The notes beneath the pieces are model-generated. The model saw only the letters and a program-made list of their open reading frames with translations, did no database searches and was not told the origin of the DNA. From contig NZ_BOOO01000001.1 in the NCBI RefSeq assembly GCF_016863275.1, forward strand, positions 248,001-312,000: a stretch of 64,000 nucleotides of DNA, read 5' to 3'. Positions 47,968 to 57,383 of the stretch are shown piece by piece. A program made the position numbers and the translations under genes. The DNA is from Planotetraspora mira (GTDB lineage: Bacteria > Actinomycetota > Actinomycetes > Streptosporangiales > Streptosporangiaceae). Each line of letters begins with the position of its first letter. Position 1 is the stretch's first letter.

Positions 47968-49146
47968 TCACCCGGCGGTGGACCCCTCCTGGCCCTCCGG
48001 GGGCCCGAACCGCTCGATGAGATCGGTGTAGTGGTCGTCGGCGTCGAGCACGTGGCCGACCGCCATGGTGAGACCCGCGACGTGGGTGACGGCCTGGAGC
48101 CGTACCGTCCGGCTCTCCGCCGCCGCGCGGCCCCGTAGGGTCGTCCACTTGGATCCGTCGTATCGCAGCAGGAATCCCTCGGCCCCATGGGCCGGGTCGT
48201 ATCCCGACACCCAGTAGGTGCCGTCGCCGTCGCCGGTCACGCCGTACAACTCGGCCTGCTTCTCCGGGGGGTCGTTCCGGGTCCAGTGCTTCCCGTCCCA
48301 TCGCAGAACCAACGGGGCGATCCTGCCGCTGCTCCGGAAGACGCCGCCGACGGCGATCGCGTGCTTGCGGTCGTCCACGTAAACGTCCCGGAGGAAGCCG
48401 CCCTTGATGGAGGGCAGGTGCACGCTCTTCCAGCCGGTGCCGGACAACCGCATGATCAACGGCTGCTTCCCGTCGTCTCCCACAGCCCATCCGTCGGACT
48501 TGCCGGAGACCGCCACGCCGTACAGGACGCCTTGCGGACCCAGCGCCGTGGTCCACGTCGCGCCCTTGGCCGACCCGCTGGTCACGGCCATGAAGGTCCG
48601 GTCGTCCCTGCTGCCCACCGCGACGACCCTGCCGGTCGAGGCCGTCACACCGCCCAGCCAGTCTCCCGTCCGGAACTGCGGCACGGTGACCCGGTCGAAC
48701 CCGTCGCTCGAACCCTTCACCACGTACGGCAGGCCGTCGTGGCCTTCGCCGACCGCCCAGACCTCGTCGCTCGAGGACACCGCGACCGAGCGCAGGTGGC
48801 CCGCTCCCGTCGTGTCCCCCTTGATCCCCACTTCGGTCCACGAGGTGCCGTTCCAGTGCGTGATCACACCGCGGTTCATCCAGATGTCCCAGACGCTCTG
48901 CTGGCCGACGGCCCAGATGTCGCTGGAGGACGATCCGGCCACGTCGGACAGCGATCCGTCGGGGCGCAACCTGGCCGATGAGGCGCCCTGGGCGACCTCC
49001 GGCTCAGCCGTCGTCCGGTCCGCCTTCTGGCGGCCCGGGTCTGCGTGCGCGTGGGCCACCGATGTGGCGCGCAGGAGATAGCCGGCCATGAGTCCGACGA
49101 ACAGCACACACATCGGCACCGCACGCCGTACCGGGCGGCGGGTCAT
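47968..49146 (-). CDS. secreted beta-propeller-like protein
   Basis: A 392-residue exported protein: signal peptide VPMCVLFVGLMAGYLLRATSVAHAHA, then repeats with the recurring pattern SSSDIWAVGQ...ITHWNGTSWTEV, SSDEVWAVGEG, KSDGWAVGDDG and VLRWDGKHWTRND. These blade-like repeats occur in WD40/Kelch-like propellers of secreted actinobacterial proteins. No catalytic motif is seen; the function is unknown. Confidence 0.82.
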   Translation of the reverse strand: MTRRPVRRAVPMCVLFVGLMAGYLLRATSVAHAHADPGRQKADRTTAEPEVAQGASSARLRPDGSLSDVAGSSSSDIWAVGQQSVWDIWMNRGVITHWNGTSWTEVGIKGDTTGAGHLRSVAVSSSDEVWAVGEGHDGLPYVVKGSSDGFDRVTVPQFRTGDWLGGVTASTGRVVAVGSRDDRTFMAVTSGSAKGATWTTALGPQGVLYGVAVSGKSDGWAVGDDGKQPLIMRLSGTGWKSVHLPSIKGGFLRDVYVDDRKHAIAVGGVFRSSGRIAPLVLRWDGKHWTRNDPPEKQAELYGVTGDGDGTYWVSGYDPAHGAEGFLLRYDGSKWTTLRGRAAAESRTVRLQAVTHVAGLTMAVGHVLDADDHYTDLIERFGPPEGQEGSTAG

Positions 49147-49249
49147 GAATTGATCGTACGGGGGCCGGGGAGCGCGTCGGCCAAGAGGTCACGATTCCGC
49201 ACCCCAAGCGATGCGGGGTCGCGACCTGCGCGGAGTTTCTCCGGACGTG

Positions 49250-49939
49250 CTAGGCCGGTGCGATGTCGGCGACCACGGGCAGGTGGTCACTGGCGTCACG
49301 CAGGTCCTGACGTGCGGCCTCCGCGCCGCCGCAGGCGAGGACGGCCAGGCCCGGATCCGCGAAGATCGCGTCGATGCGCATGGTGGGGTTCCGCGCCGGA
49401 AACGTCCGGCCCTCCCCTCTTGGCGACCTGGCGTGGGCGTCGATGTACCGGTCCGCCAGGTACGTCCACACCGGCTCGCCGGGACGCTCGTTCACGTCCA
49501 CGGCCAGCACGGCGCTCGCTCCCGACGTCCGCGCCGCGGCGTCCAGGATCTCGACGATCTGCGCGGCGTGCCTGAGCCTGGCCCGGGGGACGAGGTCGAG
49601 GTGGGCCGAGCCGACGGCGAACCGGACGCCCTGCTTCTCGACGACCGCGAGGGCCAGCGCCCGCCACTCCAGGCCGGGGATCCAGCGCAGCCGGTCCCCC
49701 CGCCCCCGGACGACCCGCACATCGGGGCCGGCGAGGATGGACACCCCTCCGACCCGGCCGCCCGCGGCGACGGTCATCCCGGTGTCGTGGGCCAGTGCCT
49801 CCCGCCTGCGCCTCCAGGCGGGTCCCCGTGGAGCCTCCTGCAGGCACAACACGTCGGGCCTGACCGCCCGGACGACACGGACCAGCGCGTCGCGGTCGTC
49901 ACGCAGCGAGCGGATGTTGTAGGCGGCGACTCTCAACAC
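49250..49939 (-). CDS. endonuclease/exonuclease/phosphatase family protein
   Basis: A 229-residue EEP-fold hydrolase. VAAYNIRSLRDD and DVLCLQEAP supply the Asn and Glu metal ligands, VLAVDVNERPGEPVW is the D-x-N motif near residue 160, and the C-terminal DASDHLPVVADI holds the Asp-His pair. It may cleave nucleic acids, phospholipid or inositol phosphates; specificity is unclear. The start is GTG 49939. It follows the glucokinase gene on the same strand by 28 nt. Confidence 0.87.
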   Translation of the reverse strand: MLRVAAYNIRSLRDDRDALVRVVRAVRPDVLCLQEAPRGPAWRRRREALAHDTGMTVAAGGRVGGVSILAGPDVRVVRGRGDRLRWIPGLEWRALALAVVEKQGVRFAVGSAHLDLVPRARLRHAAQIVEILDAAARTSGASAVLAVDVNERPGEPVWTYLADRYIDAHARSPRGEGRTFPARNPTMRIDAIFADPGLAVLACGGAEAARQDLRDASDHLPVVADIAPA

Positions 49940-49967
49940 GTCGGATGCCGGCGGGCCCGGGCGGAGG

Positions 49968-50909
49968 TCAGCGCTGCCTCGCCAGGTCCGCGGCGCCGAC
50001 CAGCCCCGCCGAGGGGCCGAGTTCGGCCACCCGGATCTCGGCGAGGGGACGGTGCCCGCGGCCGGTCAGCCGTTCGGCGTAGGCCACGCGGACCTTGTCC
50101 ATGAACAGGTCGGCGGCGGCGGAGACGCCCCCGCCGATGATGTACCGCCCGGGGTCGAGGATCGCGGCCAGGTCGGCCAGCCCCTGCGCGAGCCATTCCG
50201 CGAGCGAGTCGAACGCGTCCAGGGCCGCCCGATCGCCCTTCCTGGCCGCCTCCGTCACGTGCTCGCCCCGCAGGACGTCGACGGAACCGGCCAGCTCGAG
50301 CAGGTGGACGGCCGACGAGGGGTCGGCCTCCGCGCTCGCCCGGGCGTCGATGAGCAGGGAGCTCCCGCTGGCGTACTTCTCCCAGCAACCGCGGTGGCCG
50401 CAGCCGCAGGGCCGGCCGTCGGGGATCACCTGCATGTGCCCCCACTCGGCGCCCATTCCCCAGCGCCCCCGGTAGAGCTCACCGCCGAACACGGCGCCGC
50501 CGCCGATGCCGGTGCCGACCGTCACGCAGACCACGTGGGTCTCGCCGCGGCCGGCGCCGAAGCGGTATTCGCCCCAGGCCATGGCGTTGGCGTCGTTCTC
50601 GACCACCACGGGCAGGCCGACGAGCTCGCTGACCTTCTTCTGCAGCGGCTCCTCGCGCCAGGCGAGGTTGGGCGCGAACCTCACGTTCGACCGCGTCTCG
50701 TCCACGAACCCGGCGGCGCCCACGCCGACGGCCTCGACCTCGTGCCGTCCGGCCAGTTCCGACACCGCGTCGGCGATCGTCACGGCGACCTTCTCCGGGT
50801 TGTCCGCCGGAGTGTGCCTGAGGCTCCGCTCGAGGATCCGCCCGTCGTCGTCCACGACTCCAGAAGCGATCTTGGTGCCGCCTACGTCCACGCCGATGGT
50901 CAGCGCCAT
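49968..50909 (-). CDS. glk: ROK-family glucokinase
   Basis: Phosphorylates glucose with ATP. It has 313 residues. The ATP motif LTIGVDVGGTKIASGVVD opens the protein, VVENDANAMAWGEYRFG carries the catalytic aspartate, and the zinc motif CGCGHRGCWEKYASG is near residue 167. It resembles Streptomyces GlkA, which also mediates carbon catabolite repression. It lies in the same neighbourhood as the phosphofructokinase (35201-36226). Confidence 0.93.
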   Translation of the reverse strand: MALTIGVDVGGTKIASGVVDDDGRILERSLRHTPADNPEKVAVTIADAVSELAGRHEVEAVGVGAAGFVDETRSNVRFAPNLAWREEPLQKKVSELVGLPVVVENDANAMAWGEYRFGAGRGETHVVCVTVGTGIGGGAVFGGELYRGRWGMGAEWGHMQVIPDGRPCGCGHRGCWEKYASGSSLLIDARASAEADPSSAVHLLELAGSVDVLRGEHVTEAARKGDRAALDAFDSLAEWLAQGLADLAAILDPGRYIIGGGVSAAADLFMDKVRVAYAERLTGRGHRPLAEIRVAELGPSAGLVGAADLARQR

Positions 50910-51068
50910 GGTGTCTTCCTCTCGCCCTCAGGCGTCCGGCTCACGGCGCGGACCGGCACGGGCCTTGGAGACACCATGCGGCCCGCGCGAGGACTGTCCT
51001 CGCCACGAGACCGCACCGCCGGAACCGACCGAAGCCACGCCCGGTCAAATCTGATCGAGCCGATCCAA

Positions 51069-51554
51069 TCAGCCGAGGTCGATGTGTTCCACTCGGGGCT
51101 CCCCCTGCCGGGGGCCCGGCGACCCGGAAGACGACCCCGGCGACGCCGAGGACGACCCGGACGACGGCCGCTGCAGAGCGTCGAACGCCTGCCGTACCGC
51201 CGCGAACAGCTCTCCGCCCGCCGCGATCAGGTGGTCGGTGACGTCGCCGCCCGACTCCTTCCGTGCGGCGATCACCCGGCACACCGGGCAGGCGCGGCAG
51301 ATGTACTCGTCGCCGTGCGGCTCCGACACCGCCTCGCCCCACACGTCGTGCTCCCGGTCCCGCTTGTCGCCGCCGCCGAAGCTGATCCCGAACCCGTTGG
51401 CGCCGCCCTTCACGACGCCCTTGCCGAACTCCCGGCCCATGCGCTGCTGAAGCGCGTCAAGCAGCTTCATCGCCTCTTCCGCGGCCGAGCCGAGCGGGTC
51501 CTGCCGCCGCCCGCCGCTCGTGTCGGCGCCGCTGCTGTCCTTGCCATCTGTCAT
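51069..51554 (-). CDS. DUF5304-like protein
   Basis: A 161-residue protein. The middle part (AMKLLDALQQRMGREFGKGVVKGG) and the cysteine-bearing segment YICRACPVCRVIAARKES (CxxCPxC-like) are conserved in actinobacteria beside ArsA-like ATPases; the tail is Ser/Pro-rich. The paired cysteines might bind zinc. The function is unknown. The start overlaps the upstream ATPase stop (ATGA), so the two are coupled. Confidence 0.75.
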   Translation of the reverse strand: MTDGKDSSGADTSGGRRQDPLGSAAEEAMKLLDALQQRMGREFGKGVVKGGANGFGISFGGGDKRDREHDVWGEAVSEPHGDEYICRACPVCRVIAARKESGGDVTDHLIAAGGELFAAVRQAFDALQRPSSGSSSASPGSSSGSPGPRQGEPRVEHIDLG

Positions 51555-52711
51555 TTCGCCCCTCCTGCCTCGAACCGTACCCGGAGGCGGCCGTCGGAGA
51601 GCGTCGCGGAGGAGATACCCCGGCGAGCGAGGGCCAAAGGCAGGGCGATCACCCGCCGGTAGGGGCCGGCGGTGACGATCAGCTCGTCGCCCTTGCGGGC
51701 CAGATCGACGTCGGCCTTGTCGGCGAGCGGCAGGTCGAGCACCAGTTCGTCGGCCGTCAGGCGCAGCGGCGGCTCCGCGTCGGGCCGGGCGAACGGGTCG
51801 GCGGAGCCGTACAGCTCCTCGGCGACCTCCGCGAGGGCGGCGGGGCCGACCGGCTCCGCCGCGAGGTACGGCACGGTGCGGACCGGCAGCGGCGCGAACG
51901 ACTCGTGAACCTCGGTGAGCTGCCTGGCCTGCGCCTCCACCCAGCCCGTGCGCCACTCGTCGGCGCCTTCGACGGGAAAGACGCGGTTGGCGATCACGGC
52001 GTCGACGCGGTAGCCGTACAGGCTGAGAGAGGTCAGCGTGCGGCGGGCCTCGGCGACCACGACCGCCTCGGGGGTGAGCACGAGCCGGACGGAGGCGTCG
52101 CCGCCGGTCAGCAACTCGCGGATGTCCAGCAGGGCGCGGTGCAGCCGCTCCCCCGCCGAGATGACCTCTCCCTGCGGGACGCTCACCTTCGCGACGTGCC
52201 GCAACATCGGGGAGACCGCTTTGAGCACGCGCCGGCCGACCGGGAGAAGGCGGTTGACGTGCCAGTCGAACGCCTCGGGCAGGGCCAGCAGCCGCAGCGT
52301 CTCCGCCGTCGGCGCGCAGTCGACCACGATGACGTCCCACGTGCCCGTGCGGGCCTGCTCGCGCAGCTCGAGCAGAGCGATGATCTCCTCCGCCCCGGGC
52401 AGGACCGTGATCTCCTCGGAGGTGATCTCGTCGAGGCCGAGCTCGCCGAACAGGTTCCTGACGTAGTCCCGCAGCTCGCCCCAGTGGCGTTCGAGCGACT
52501 TCTGGGTGTCGACCTGCTGAAGGAAGAGACCGGGAGCGGCCTCGGCGGGCTCCTCTGACGGGGTGACGGCGAGGGCGTCGGCCAGCGAATGGGCCGTGTC
52601 GGTCGACACGACCAGCGTCTTCAGGCCGCGCGCCGCGGCGAGGGTCGCGGTGGCGGCGGCGACGGTGGTCTTGCCGACACCCCCCTTCCCCGTGAAGAGG
52701 AGGATCCTCAT
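51551..52711 (-). CDS. ArsA/GET3-family ATPase
   Basis: A 386-residue soluble ATPase. The deviant Walker A FTGKGGVGKTTVAAA is at the N-terminus, the A' or switch I region STDTAHSLADAL follows, and switch II is VVDCAPTAETLRLL near 140. The C-terminal 80 residues form a HSP20-like or ArsA_HSP20 domain (LVLDLPLADKADVDLARKGDELIVTAG). No arsenite genes are nearby. The equivalent M. tuberculosis gene is Rv2184c, next to the SRPBCC gene as here. Confidence 0.88.
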   Translation of the reverse strand: MRILLFTGKGGVGKTTVAAATATLAAARGLKTLVVSTDTAHSLADALAVTPSEEPAEAAPGLFLQQVDTQKSLERHWGELRDYVRNLFGELGLDEITSEEITVLPGAEEIIALLELREQARTGTWDVIVVDCAPTAETLRLLALPEAFDWHVNRLLPVGRRVLKAVSPMLRHVAKVSVPQGEVISAGERLHRALLDIRELLTGGDASVRLVLTPEAVVVAEARRTLTSLSLYGYRVDAVIANRVFPVEGADEWRTGWVEAQARQLTEVHESFAPLPVRTVPYLAAEPVGPAALAEVAEELYGSADPFARPDAEPPLRLTADELVLDLPLADKADVDLARKGDELIVTAGPYRRVIALPLALARRGISSATLSDGRLRVRFEAGGAK

Positions 52712-53145
52712 AGGCTCTCGACGCGCTTCTTGAGCCCGTTCAGCGCGGTGTCGACGAGGACCTTCTCCGCCTTGCGCTTGATCATGCCGATCATGGGGAC
52801 CTTGAGCTCCACGGCCAGCTCGTACGTCACCTCGGCGCCGTCGCCCGCGTCGGCGAGGCGGTAGCTGCCGCTCAGGCGGGAGAGCATCCGGCCCGCTTCC
52901 GCGATCTCCCAGCTGACGACCGTGTCGTCGACCCAGTCGTAGGCGAGGACGTACTGGTCGCTGATCACGCCGGCGTCGATGACGAACCGGACCTTGGACG
53001 GCCTGCCGTCCTCTCCGACCTCCAGGATGTCCGCCGTCTTCACCTGGCCCGCCCACTCGGGATAGGCGGGGAAGTCCGCGATCACGGCCATGATCGCGGA
53101 TCGGTCGGCGCGGATGGTGACACTCGAGGTGGTGCGATCAGCCAT
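52708..53145 (-). CDS. SRPBCC (polyketide cyclase-like) lipid-binding protein
   Basis: A 145-residue START/SRPBCC fold protein: IRADRSAIMAVIADFPAYPEWAG, WEIAEAGRMLSRLSGSYRL and a C-terminal long helix (MIKRKAEKVLVDTALNGLKKRVESL). Such proteins bind hydrophobic ligands in a closed cavity. It is coupled to the ArsA-like gene by an ATGA overlap and matches Rv2185c in position. The ligand is unknown. Confidence 0.88.
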   Translation of the reverse strand: MADRTTSSVTIRADRSAIMAVIADFPAYPEWAGQVKTADILEVGEDGRPSKVRFVIDAGVISDQYVLAYDWVDDTVVSWEIAEAGRMLSRLSGSYRLADAGDGAEVTYELAVELKVPMIGMIKRKAEKVLVDTALNGLKKRVESL

Positions 53146-53159
53146 GGGCTAACCGTACT

Positions 53160-53927
53160 TCACCATTCCAGGGCGAAAGGCGTGCCGCGGCCGCGGAAAT
53201 GGCCGACGTTGACGCACTCGGTCCTGCCGATGCGCGTCCTGCTCACCAGAGGCTGGTGGACATGCCCGAACAGGGCGTATTTGGGCTGGGTGGCCCTGAT
53301 CGCCTCGAGCGTGGCCTCGCTGCCCCGCTCGAAGCGGCGGGCCACCACGTCGTACAACAACTCCGGGACGGCCGGCGGGATGTGACAGCACAACACGTCG
53401 ACCTGGCCGACCGCCTCCACCTTCCGCGCGTAGTCCTCGTCGTCGATCTCGTACGGCGTGCGGTAGCGCGTGCGCAGCCCGCCGCCCACGAAGCCGAAGG
53501 TCAGGCCGCCTATCTCGACCTTCGCGCCGTCGAGCACCTGGTGGCCCGACCGGAGGTAGTCCTTCCAGAGGAGCGGCAGGTCGACGTTGCCGTAGGTGAG
53601 GAACGCGGGCTCGGGCATCACGGCGAAGATCTGCTCGTACTGCCGCCGGACCGCCGACTCGATGTGCCCGCGCGGGTCGCCGCCGAGGGCGGACCACAAC
53701 TCGGCCGACATCGCCCTGGCGTCGTCGAACCGGCCGGCCGTGCGCAGGCCGATGAACTCGGTGGCCTTCTCCGGGCCGAAGAGGTCGGCGAAGATCCCCT
53801 GGGAGTGATCCTGGTAGTCGACGAAGAGGATCAGGTCGCCCAGGCAGACGAGCGCGTCGGCCCCGTCTCCCGCGCGGGCCAGAGCGTCGACCCGGCCGTG
53901 GACGTCGCTGACGACATGTACCCGCAT
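53160..53927 (-). CDS. metallophosphoesterase
   Basis: A 255-residue calcineurin-like phosphoesterase. The five metal motifs are visible: VVSDVHGRVD (D-x-H), CLGDLILF (GD), YGNVDLP (GN), CCHIPPAVP (H) and FGHVHQPLV (GHxH). The substrate could be a nucleotide or phosphoprotein; unassigned. Start ATG 53927. It lies 14 nt upstream of the SRPBCC gene in the same operon. Confidence 0.88.
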   Translation of the reverse strand: MRVHVVSDVHGRVDALARAGDGADALVCLGDLILFVDYQDHSQGIFADLFGPEKATEFIGLRTAGRFDDARAMSAELWSALGGDPRGHIESAVRRQYEQIFAVMPEPAFLTYGNVDLPLLWKDYLRSGHQVLDGAKVEIGGLTFGFVGGGLRTRYRTPYEIDDEDYARKVEAVGQVDVLCCHIPPAVPELLYDVVARRFERGSEATLEAIRATQPKYALFGHVHQPLVSRTRIGRTECVNVGHFRGRGTPFALEW

Positions 53928-54165
53928 GGCGACATCGTAGTACCGCTTCTCGCGCCCCTACCAAGCGCTTGACCGCCGGTCAGACGATTGTCTCCACCCC
54001 GTCTGACTGACACTGGTAGCGTGCGCTTGACCCGGGATAACGCCTATATGACGGATCTACCGGTCCGTAACTTTGCGCGGTAACGTCCGGGGAGATCTCA
54101 GGGATGACGTCCGCGACGCCGTTCCGGCCTCGCGGAGACCGCCGGTGCGTGACAGAGGAGTGACC

Positions 54166-55950
54166 GTGCGCGAGTTCAGTGTTCCCGTGCTGGTGGACGT
54201 GCCCCCGTCCGCCAACTGCACCGATGTGGTGTTCCAGCGCGCGGTGGACGAGCCCGAAACCGTCGTGATCCGCCGCAAGGACGGCACCGCGGCGGACTCC
54301 CCCTGGAACCCGATCACGGCCGCCGAGTTCCGCGCCGACGTGGCCGCGGTCGCCAAGGGCCTGATCGCCGCCGGCGTGGAGTCCGGCGACCGGGTCGGCC
54401 TCATGTCCAGGACCCGCTACGAGTGGACCGTCACCGACTACGCCATCTGGGCGGCCGGCGCCGTCGGCGTGCCGATCTACGAGACCTCCTCCCCCGACCA
54501 GGTGAAGTGGATCCTGTCCGACAGCGGCGCCAAGGCCGTCGTCGTCGAACTGAAGGGCCACGAGGAGACGGTGCGGGAGGCCCTGCCGGAGTTCCCGCTG
54601 GTCTGGCGGATCGACGACGGCGGGATCGACGAGCTGAAGACGCTCGGGTCCGGCGTCGCCGACGACACCCTCGCCGAGCGGCGGGCGAGCAGGGGCGGCC
54701 ACGACCTCGCCACGATCATCTACACGTCCGGCACCACGGGCATGCCGAAGGGCTGCCGGATCACGCACGACAACCTGCTCTTCACCGCGCGCAACGTCTC
54801 CCGCGGCCCCCTGGAGGCGATGTTCGAGGTGGACGACCGGGCGGCGCTGCTGTTCCTGCCCCTCGCCCACAGCTTCGCCCGGATCATCGAGGTGGTGCTG
54901 ATCGAGACCGGCACGGTCCTCGCGCACACCCCCAACATGAAGAACGTCGCGCCCGACCTGCAGGGGTTCAAGCCCACGTTCCTGCTCGGCGTGCCCCGCG
55001 TGTTCGAGAAGGTCTACAACGCCGCCGAGCAGAAGGCCGTGTCCGAGGGCAAGGGCAAGATCTTCCACGCCGCCGTGCGCGCCGCCATCGACTGGAGCCG
55101 CGCGGAGAGCGCGGGCGGCGCGGGGTTCGGCGTCCGGACCAAGCACGCGGTCTTCGACAAGCTCGTGTACGGCAAGCTGCGCGCGGCGACGGGTGGAGCC
55201 CTGAACACGGCGGTCTCCGGCGGGTCGGCCCTCGGCGAGCGGCTCGGGCACTTCTTCCGCGGCGTCGGCATCGAGGTGCTCGAGGGCTGGGGCCTCACCG
55301 AGACGAGCGCTCCGTCGACAGTCAACATCCCGGGCGCCAACAAGATCGGGACGGTCGGCAAGCCGTTCCCCGGTGTGAGCATCAGGATCGGCGACGACGG
55401 CGAGGTCCTCGTCAAGGGACGCCACGTCTTCGACGGCTACTGGAACAACGAGCGCGCCACCAAGGAGGCCATCGACCCCGAGGGCTGGTTCCACACCGGT
55501 GACGTGGGCGAGCTCGACGGCGACGGCTACCTGAGGATCACCGGCCGCAAGAAGGAGATCCTCGTGACCGCGGGCGGCAAGAACGTCGCCCCCGCGCCGC
55601 TCGAGGACGCCATCCGCGCGCACCGGCTGATCAGCCAGGTCATGGTGGTCGGCGACGACCGTCCGTTCATCGCCGCGCTCGTCACGCTCGACCCCGAGGC
55701 GATGGACCAGTGGAAGCAGGCCAACGCCAAGACCGAGGTCTCGACGGCCGACCCGGCCCTCCTGGCCGAGGTGCAGGGCGCCGTGGACGTCGCCAACCGC
55801 ATGGTGTCCAAGCCCGAGCAGATCAAGAAGTTCGTCATTCTCGAGAAGGACCTGACCGAGGAGACCGGCCACCTCACGCCGTCGCTGAAGGTCAAGCGTG
55901 CGCTCGTGATGCGCGACTACGCCAAGCAGATCGACGAGCTCTACGGCTGA
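54166..55950 (+). CDS. long-chain acyl-CoA ligase (FadD15-like)
   Basis: Activates fatty acids through acyl-adenylate to acyl-CoA. It has 594 residues. The AMP motif IIYTSGTTGMPKG is near residue 185, GWGLTETSAPSTVN near 370, and the C-terminal domain begins after GWFHTGDVGELDGDGYLRITGRKKEILVTAGG, with the conserved hinge Asp and catalytic lysine region KVKRALVMRDYAKQIDELYG. GTG 54166 is preceded by AGAGGAG. It converges with the mannosyltransferase gene 10 nt away, as Rv2187 and Rv2188c do. Confidence 0.92.
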   Translation: MREFSVPVLVDVPPSANCTDVVFQRAVDEPETVVIRRKDGTAADSPWNPITAAEFRADVAAVAKGLIAAGVESGDRVGLMSRTRYEWTVTDYAIWAAGAVGVPIYETSSPDQVKWILSDSGAKAVVVELKGHEETVREALPEFPLVWRIDDGGIDELKTLGSGVADDTLAERRASRGGHDLATIIYTSGTTGMPKGCRITHDNLLFTARNVSRGPLEAMFEVDDRAALLFLPLAHSFARIIEVVLIETGTVLAHTPNMKNVAPDLQGFKPTFLLGVPRVFEKVYNAAEQKAVSEGKGKIFHAAVRAAIDWSRAESAGGAGFGVRTKHAVFDKLVYGKLRAATGGALNTAVSGGSALGERLGHFFRGVGIEVLEGWGLTETSAPSTVNIPGANKIGTVGKPFPGVSIRIGDDGEVLVKGRHVFDGYWNNERATKEAIDPEGWFHTGDVGELDGDGYLRITGRKKEILVTAGGKNVAPAPLEDAIRAHRLISQVMVVGDDRPFIAALVTLDPEAMDQWKQANAKTEVSTADPALLAEVQGAVDVANRMVSKPEQIKKFVILEKDLTEETGHLTPSLKVKRALVMRDYAKQIDELYG

Positions 55951-55960
55951 TCCCCGGCCT

Positions 55961-57109
55961 TCACCGGCACTCCGCGGCGGGCTCGTTTCCCGTCGCGGTG
56001 GCCGTGAGGATGCCGGAGAAGCGGGCGGCGACCCGGTCCCAGCCCCACTCCTCCTCGATCCAGGCCCTGCCCCGCTCCCCCATCGCGCGGGCACGGGCCG
56101 GGTCGGACAGCAGGCCGGTCAGGGCTCCGGCGATCTCCGTTTCCGACGTGCCGTCGACGACCAGGCCCGTCTCGCCGTGCCGTACGGCGTCGGGGGCGCC
56201 GCCCGACGAGCCGGCGACGACGGGGAGCCCGGTGGCCGACGCCTCCAGGTAGACGATGCCGAGCCCCTCGATGTCGAGCCCGGCCAGGCGGCTGCGGCAC
56301 GGCATGGCGAACACGTCGCCCGCGTCGTAGTGCGCCGGAAGCGTCGCCCACGGCACCGACCCGGTGAACACGACCGAACCCTTCGCGACGTGGCCGGCCG
56401 CCGCCCGTTCGAGCGCGTTGCGGGACGGGCCGCCGCCGACCAGGAGCAGCGCGGCGTCGGGGATCTCCCGCAACACCCGCGGCCAGGCCCGGATCAGCAT
56501 GTCCTGGCCCTTGCGCGGCACCAGGCGGGAGACGCACACGACCACCGGCCTGTCCTCCAGGCCCAGCGACTTGCGGACGCCGGCGCCTCCCGCGCCCGGG
56601 TGGAAGGCCGAGGTGTCCACTCCGGGCGCCAGCCGCACCAGCTTGGACTCCGGTATCACCGATGCGAGCCTGCGCCGCGTGTAGTCGCCGAGGTAGGTCA
56701 CCACGTCCGCGCCCCGGCCGATGCGGCGGAGCATGTCACGGGCGACGGGCAGCCGGGCCCACGACGCCTCGTGCCCGTGGGTGAGCATCACGACCCGGCC
56801 CACACCGGCCGAGCGCAGACCGGGCGCGAGCATCCCCAGCGGAGCCGCGGCGCCGAAGACCACGGTGTCGCAGCCCTTGGCCAGCTCCGCCGCCCTCCGG
56901 GCGACGCCGGGCGTGGGAAGCATGAGGGTTCCCGGATGCCTGACCACCTCGTACGGCTGCCGCCTGTCGAAGGAGTCCGATCCCCTCCACTTGGGCGCGT
57001 AGACGACCACGGAGTCCGCCGGCCGCCGCGAGGCGAGCCCATGGACGAACGCCTGGATCCCCCCGGCCCGCGGCGGAAAGTCATTGGTGACGATCAGTGT
57101 CCTCCCCAT
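55961..57109 (-). CDS. GT4 glycosyltransferase, PimB'-like mannosyltransferase
   Basis: Predicted GDP-mannose-dependent transferase acting on phosphatidylinositol mannosides at the inner leaflet. It has 382 residues: N-terminal acceptor domain (LIVTNDFPPRAGGIQAFVHGL), donor domain with SRLVPRKGQDMLIRAWP, SVPWATLPAHYDAGDVFAMPCRSR and the E-x7-E motif EGLGIVYLEASATGLPVVAG. ATG 57109 follows GGAAGGTGG. Its position beside the fadD15-like gene supports PimB' (Rv2188c); donor and acceptor are inferred. Confidence 0.87.
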   Translation of the reverse strand: MGRTLIVTNDFPPRAGGIQAFVHGLASRRPADSVVVYAPKWRGSDSFDRRQPYEVVRHPGTLMLPTPGVARRAAELAKGCDTVVFGAAAPLGMLAPGLRSAGVGRVVMLTHGHEASWARLPVARDMLRRIGRGADVVTYLGDYTRRRLASVIPESKLVRLAPGVDTSAFHPGAGGAGVRKSLGLEDRPVVVCVSRLVPRKGQDMLIRAWPRVLREIPDAALLLVGGGPSRNALERAAAGHVAKGSVVFTGSVPWATLPAHYDAGDVFAMPCRSRLAGLDIEGLGIVYLEASATGLPVVAGSSGGAPDAVRHGETGLVVDGTSETEIAGALTGLLSDPARARAMGERGRAWIEEEWGWDRVAARFSGILTATATGNEPAAECR

Positions 57110-57127
57110 CGCCACCTTCCCTTCCCC

Positions 57128-57351
57128 GTGATCATGCACAAATTCGGGATTGCCACCTCTGACCGGCCCTTTCATCTCGCGTGATCATGCACAGACTCGG
57201 GAATCCCCCCATCCACCTGCGCGAACGCGTCGCGTGATCATGCACACTTTCGGCAACACCCCCGCCCACCTGGGCGAATCCGCGGCGCGATCATGCACAG
57301 GTTCGGCGGACGGCCCGGCCACCTGGGCGAACCCCTCACGTGATCACGCAC
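57128..57351 (+). repeat. 53-bp phased repeat array C
   Basis: Five copies of GTGATCATGCAC or one-base variants start at 57128, 57181, 57234, 57287 and 57340, each 53 bp apart. The flanking unit sequence again shows AGRTTCGG at positions 13-20 and a (G/C)ACCTG motif near position 34. All are direct on the plus strand. The array lies upstream of the mannosyltransferase start and past the peptidase stop. Confidence 0.88.
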
Positions 57352-57383
57352 GTATCCGGACCGGGCACGCCGCGACCGGGTGC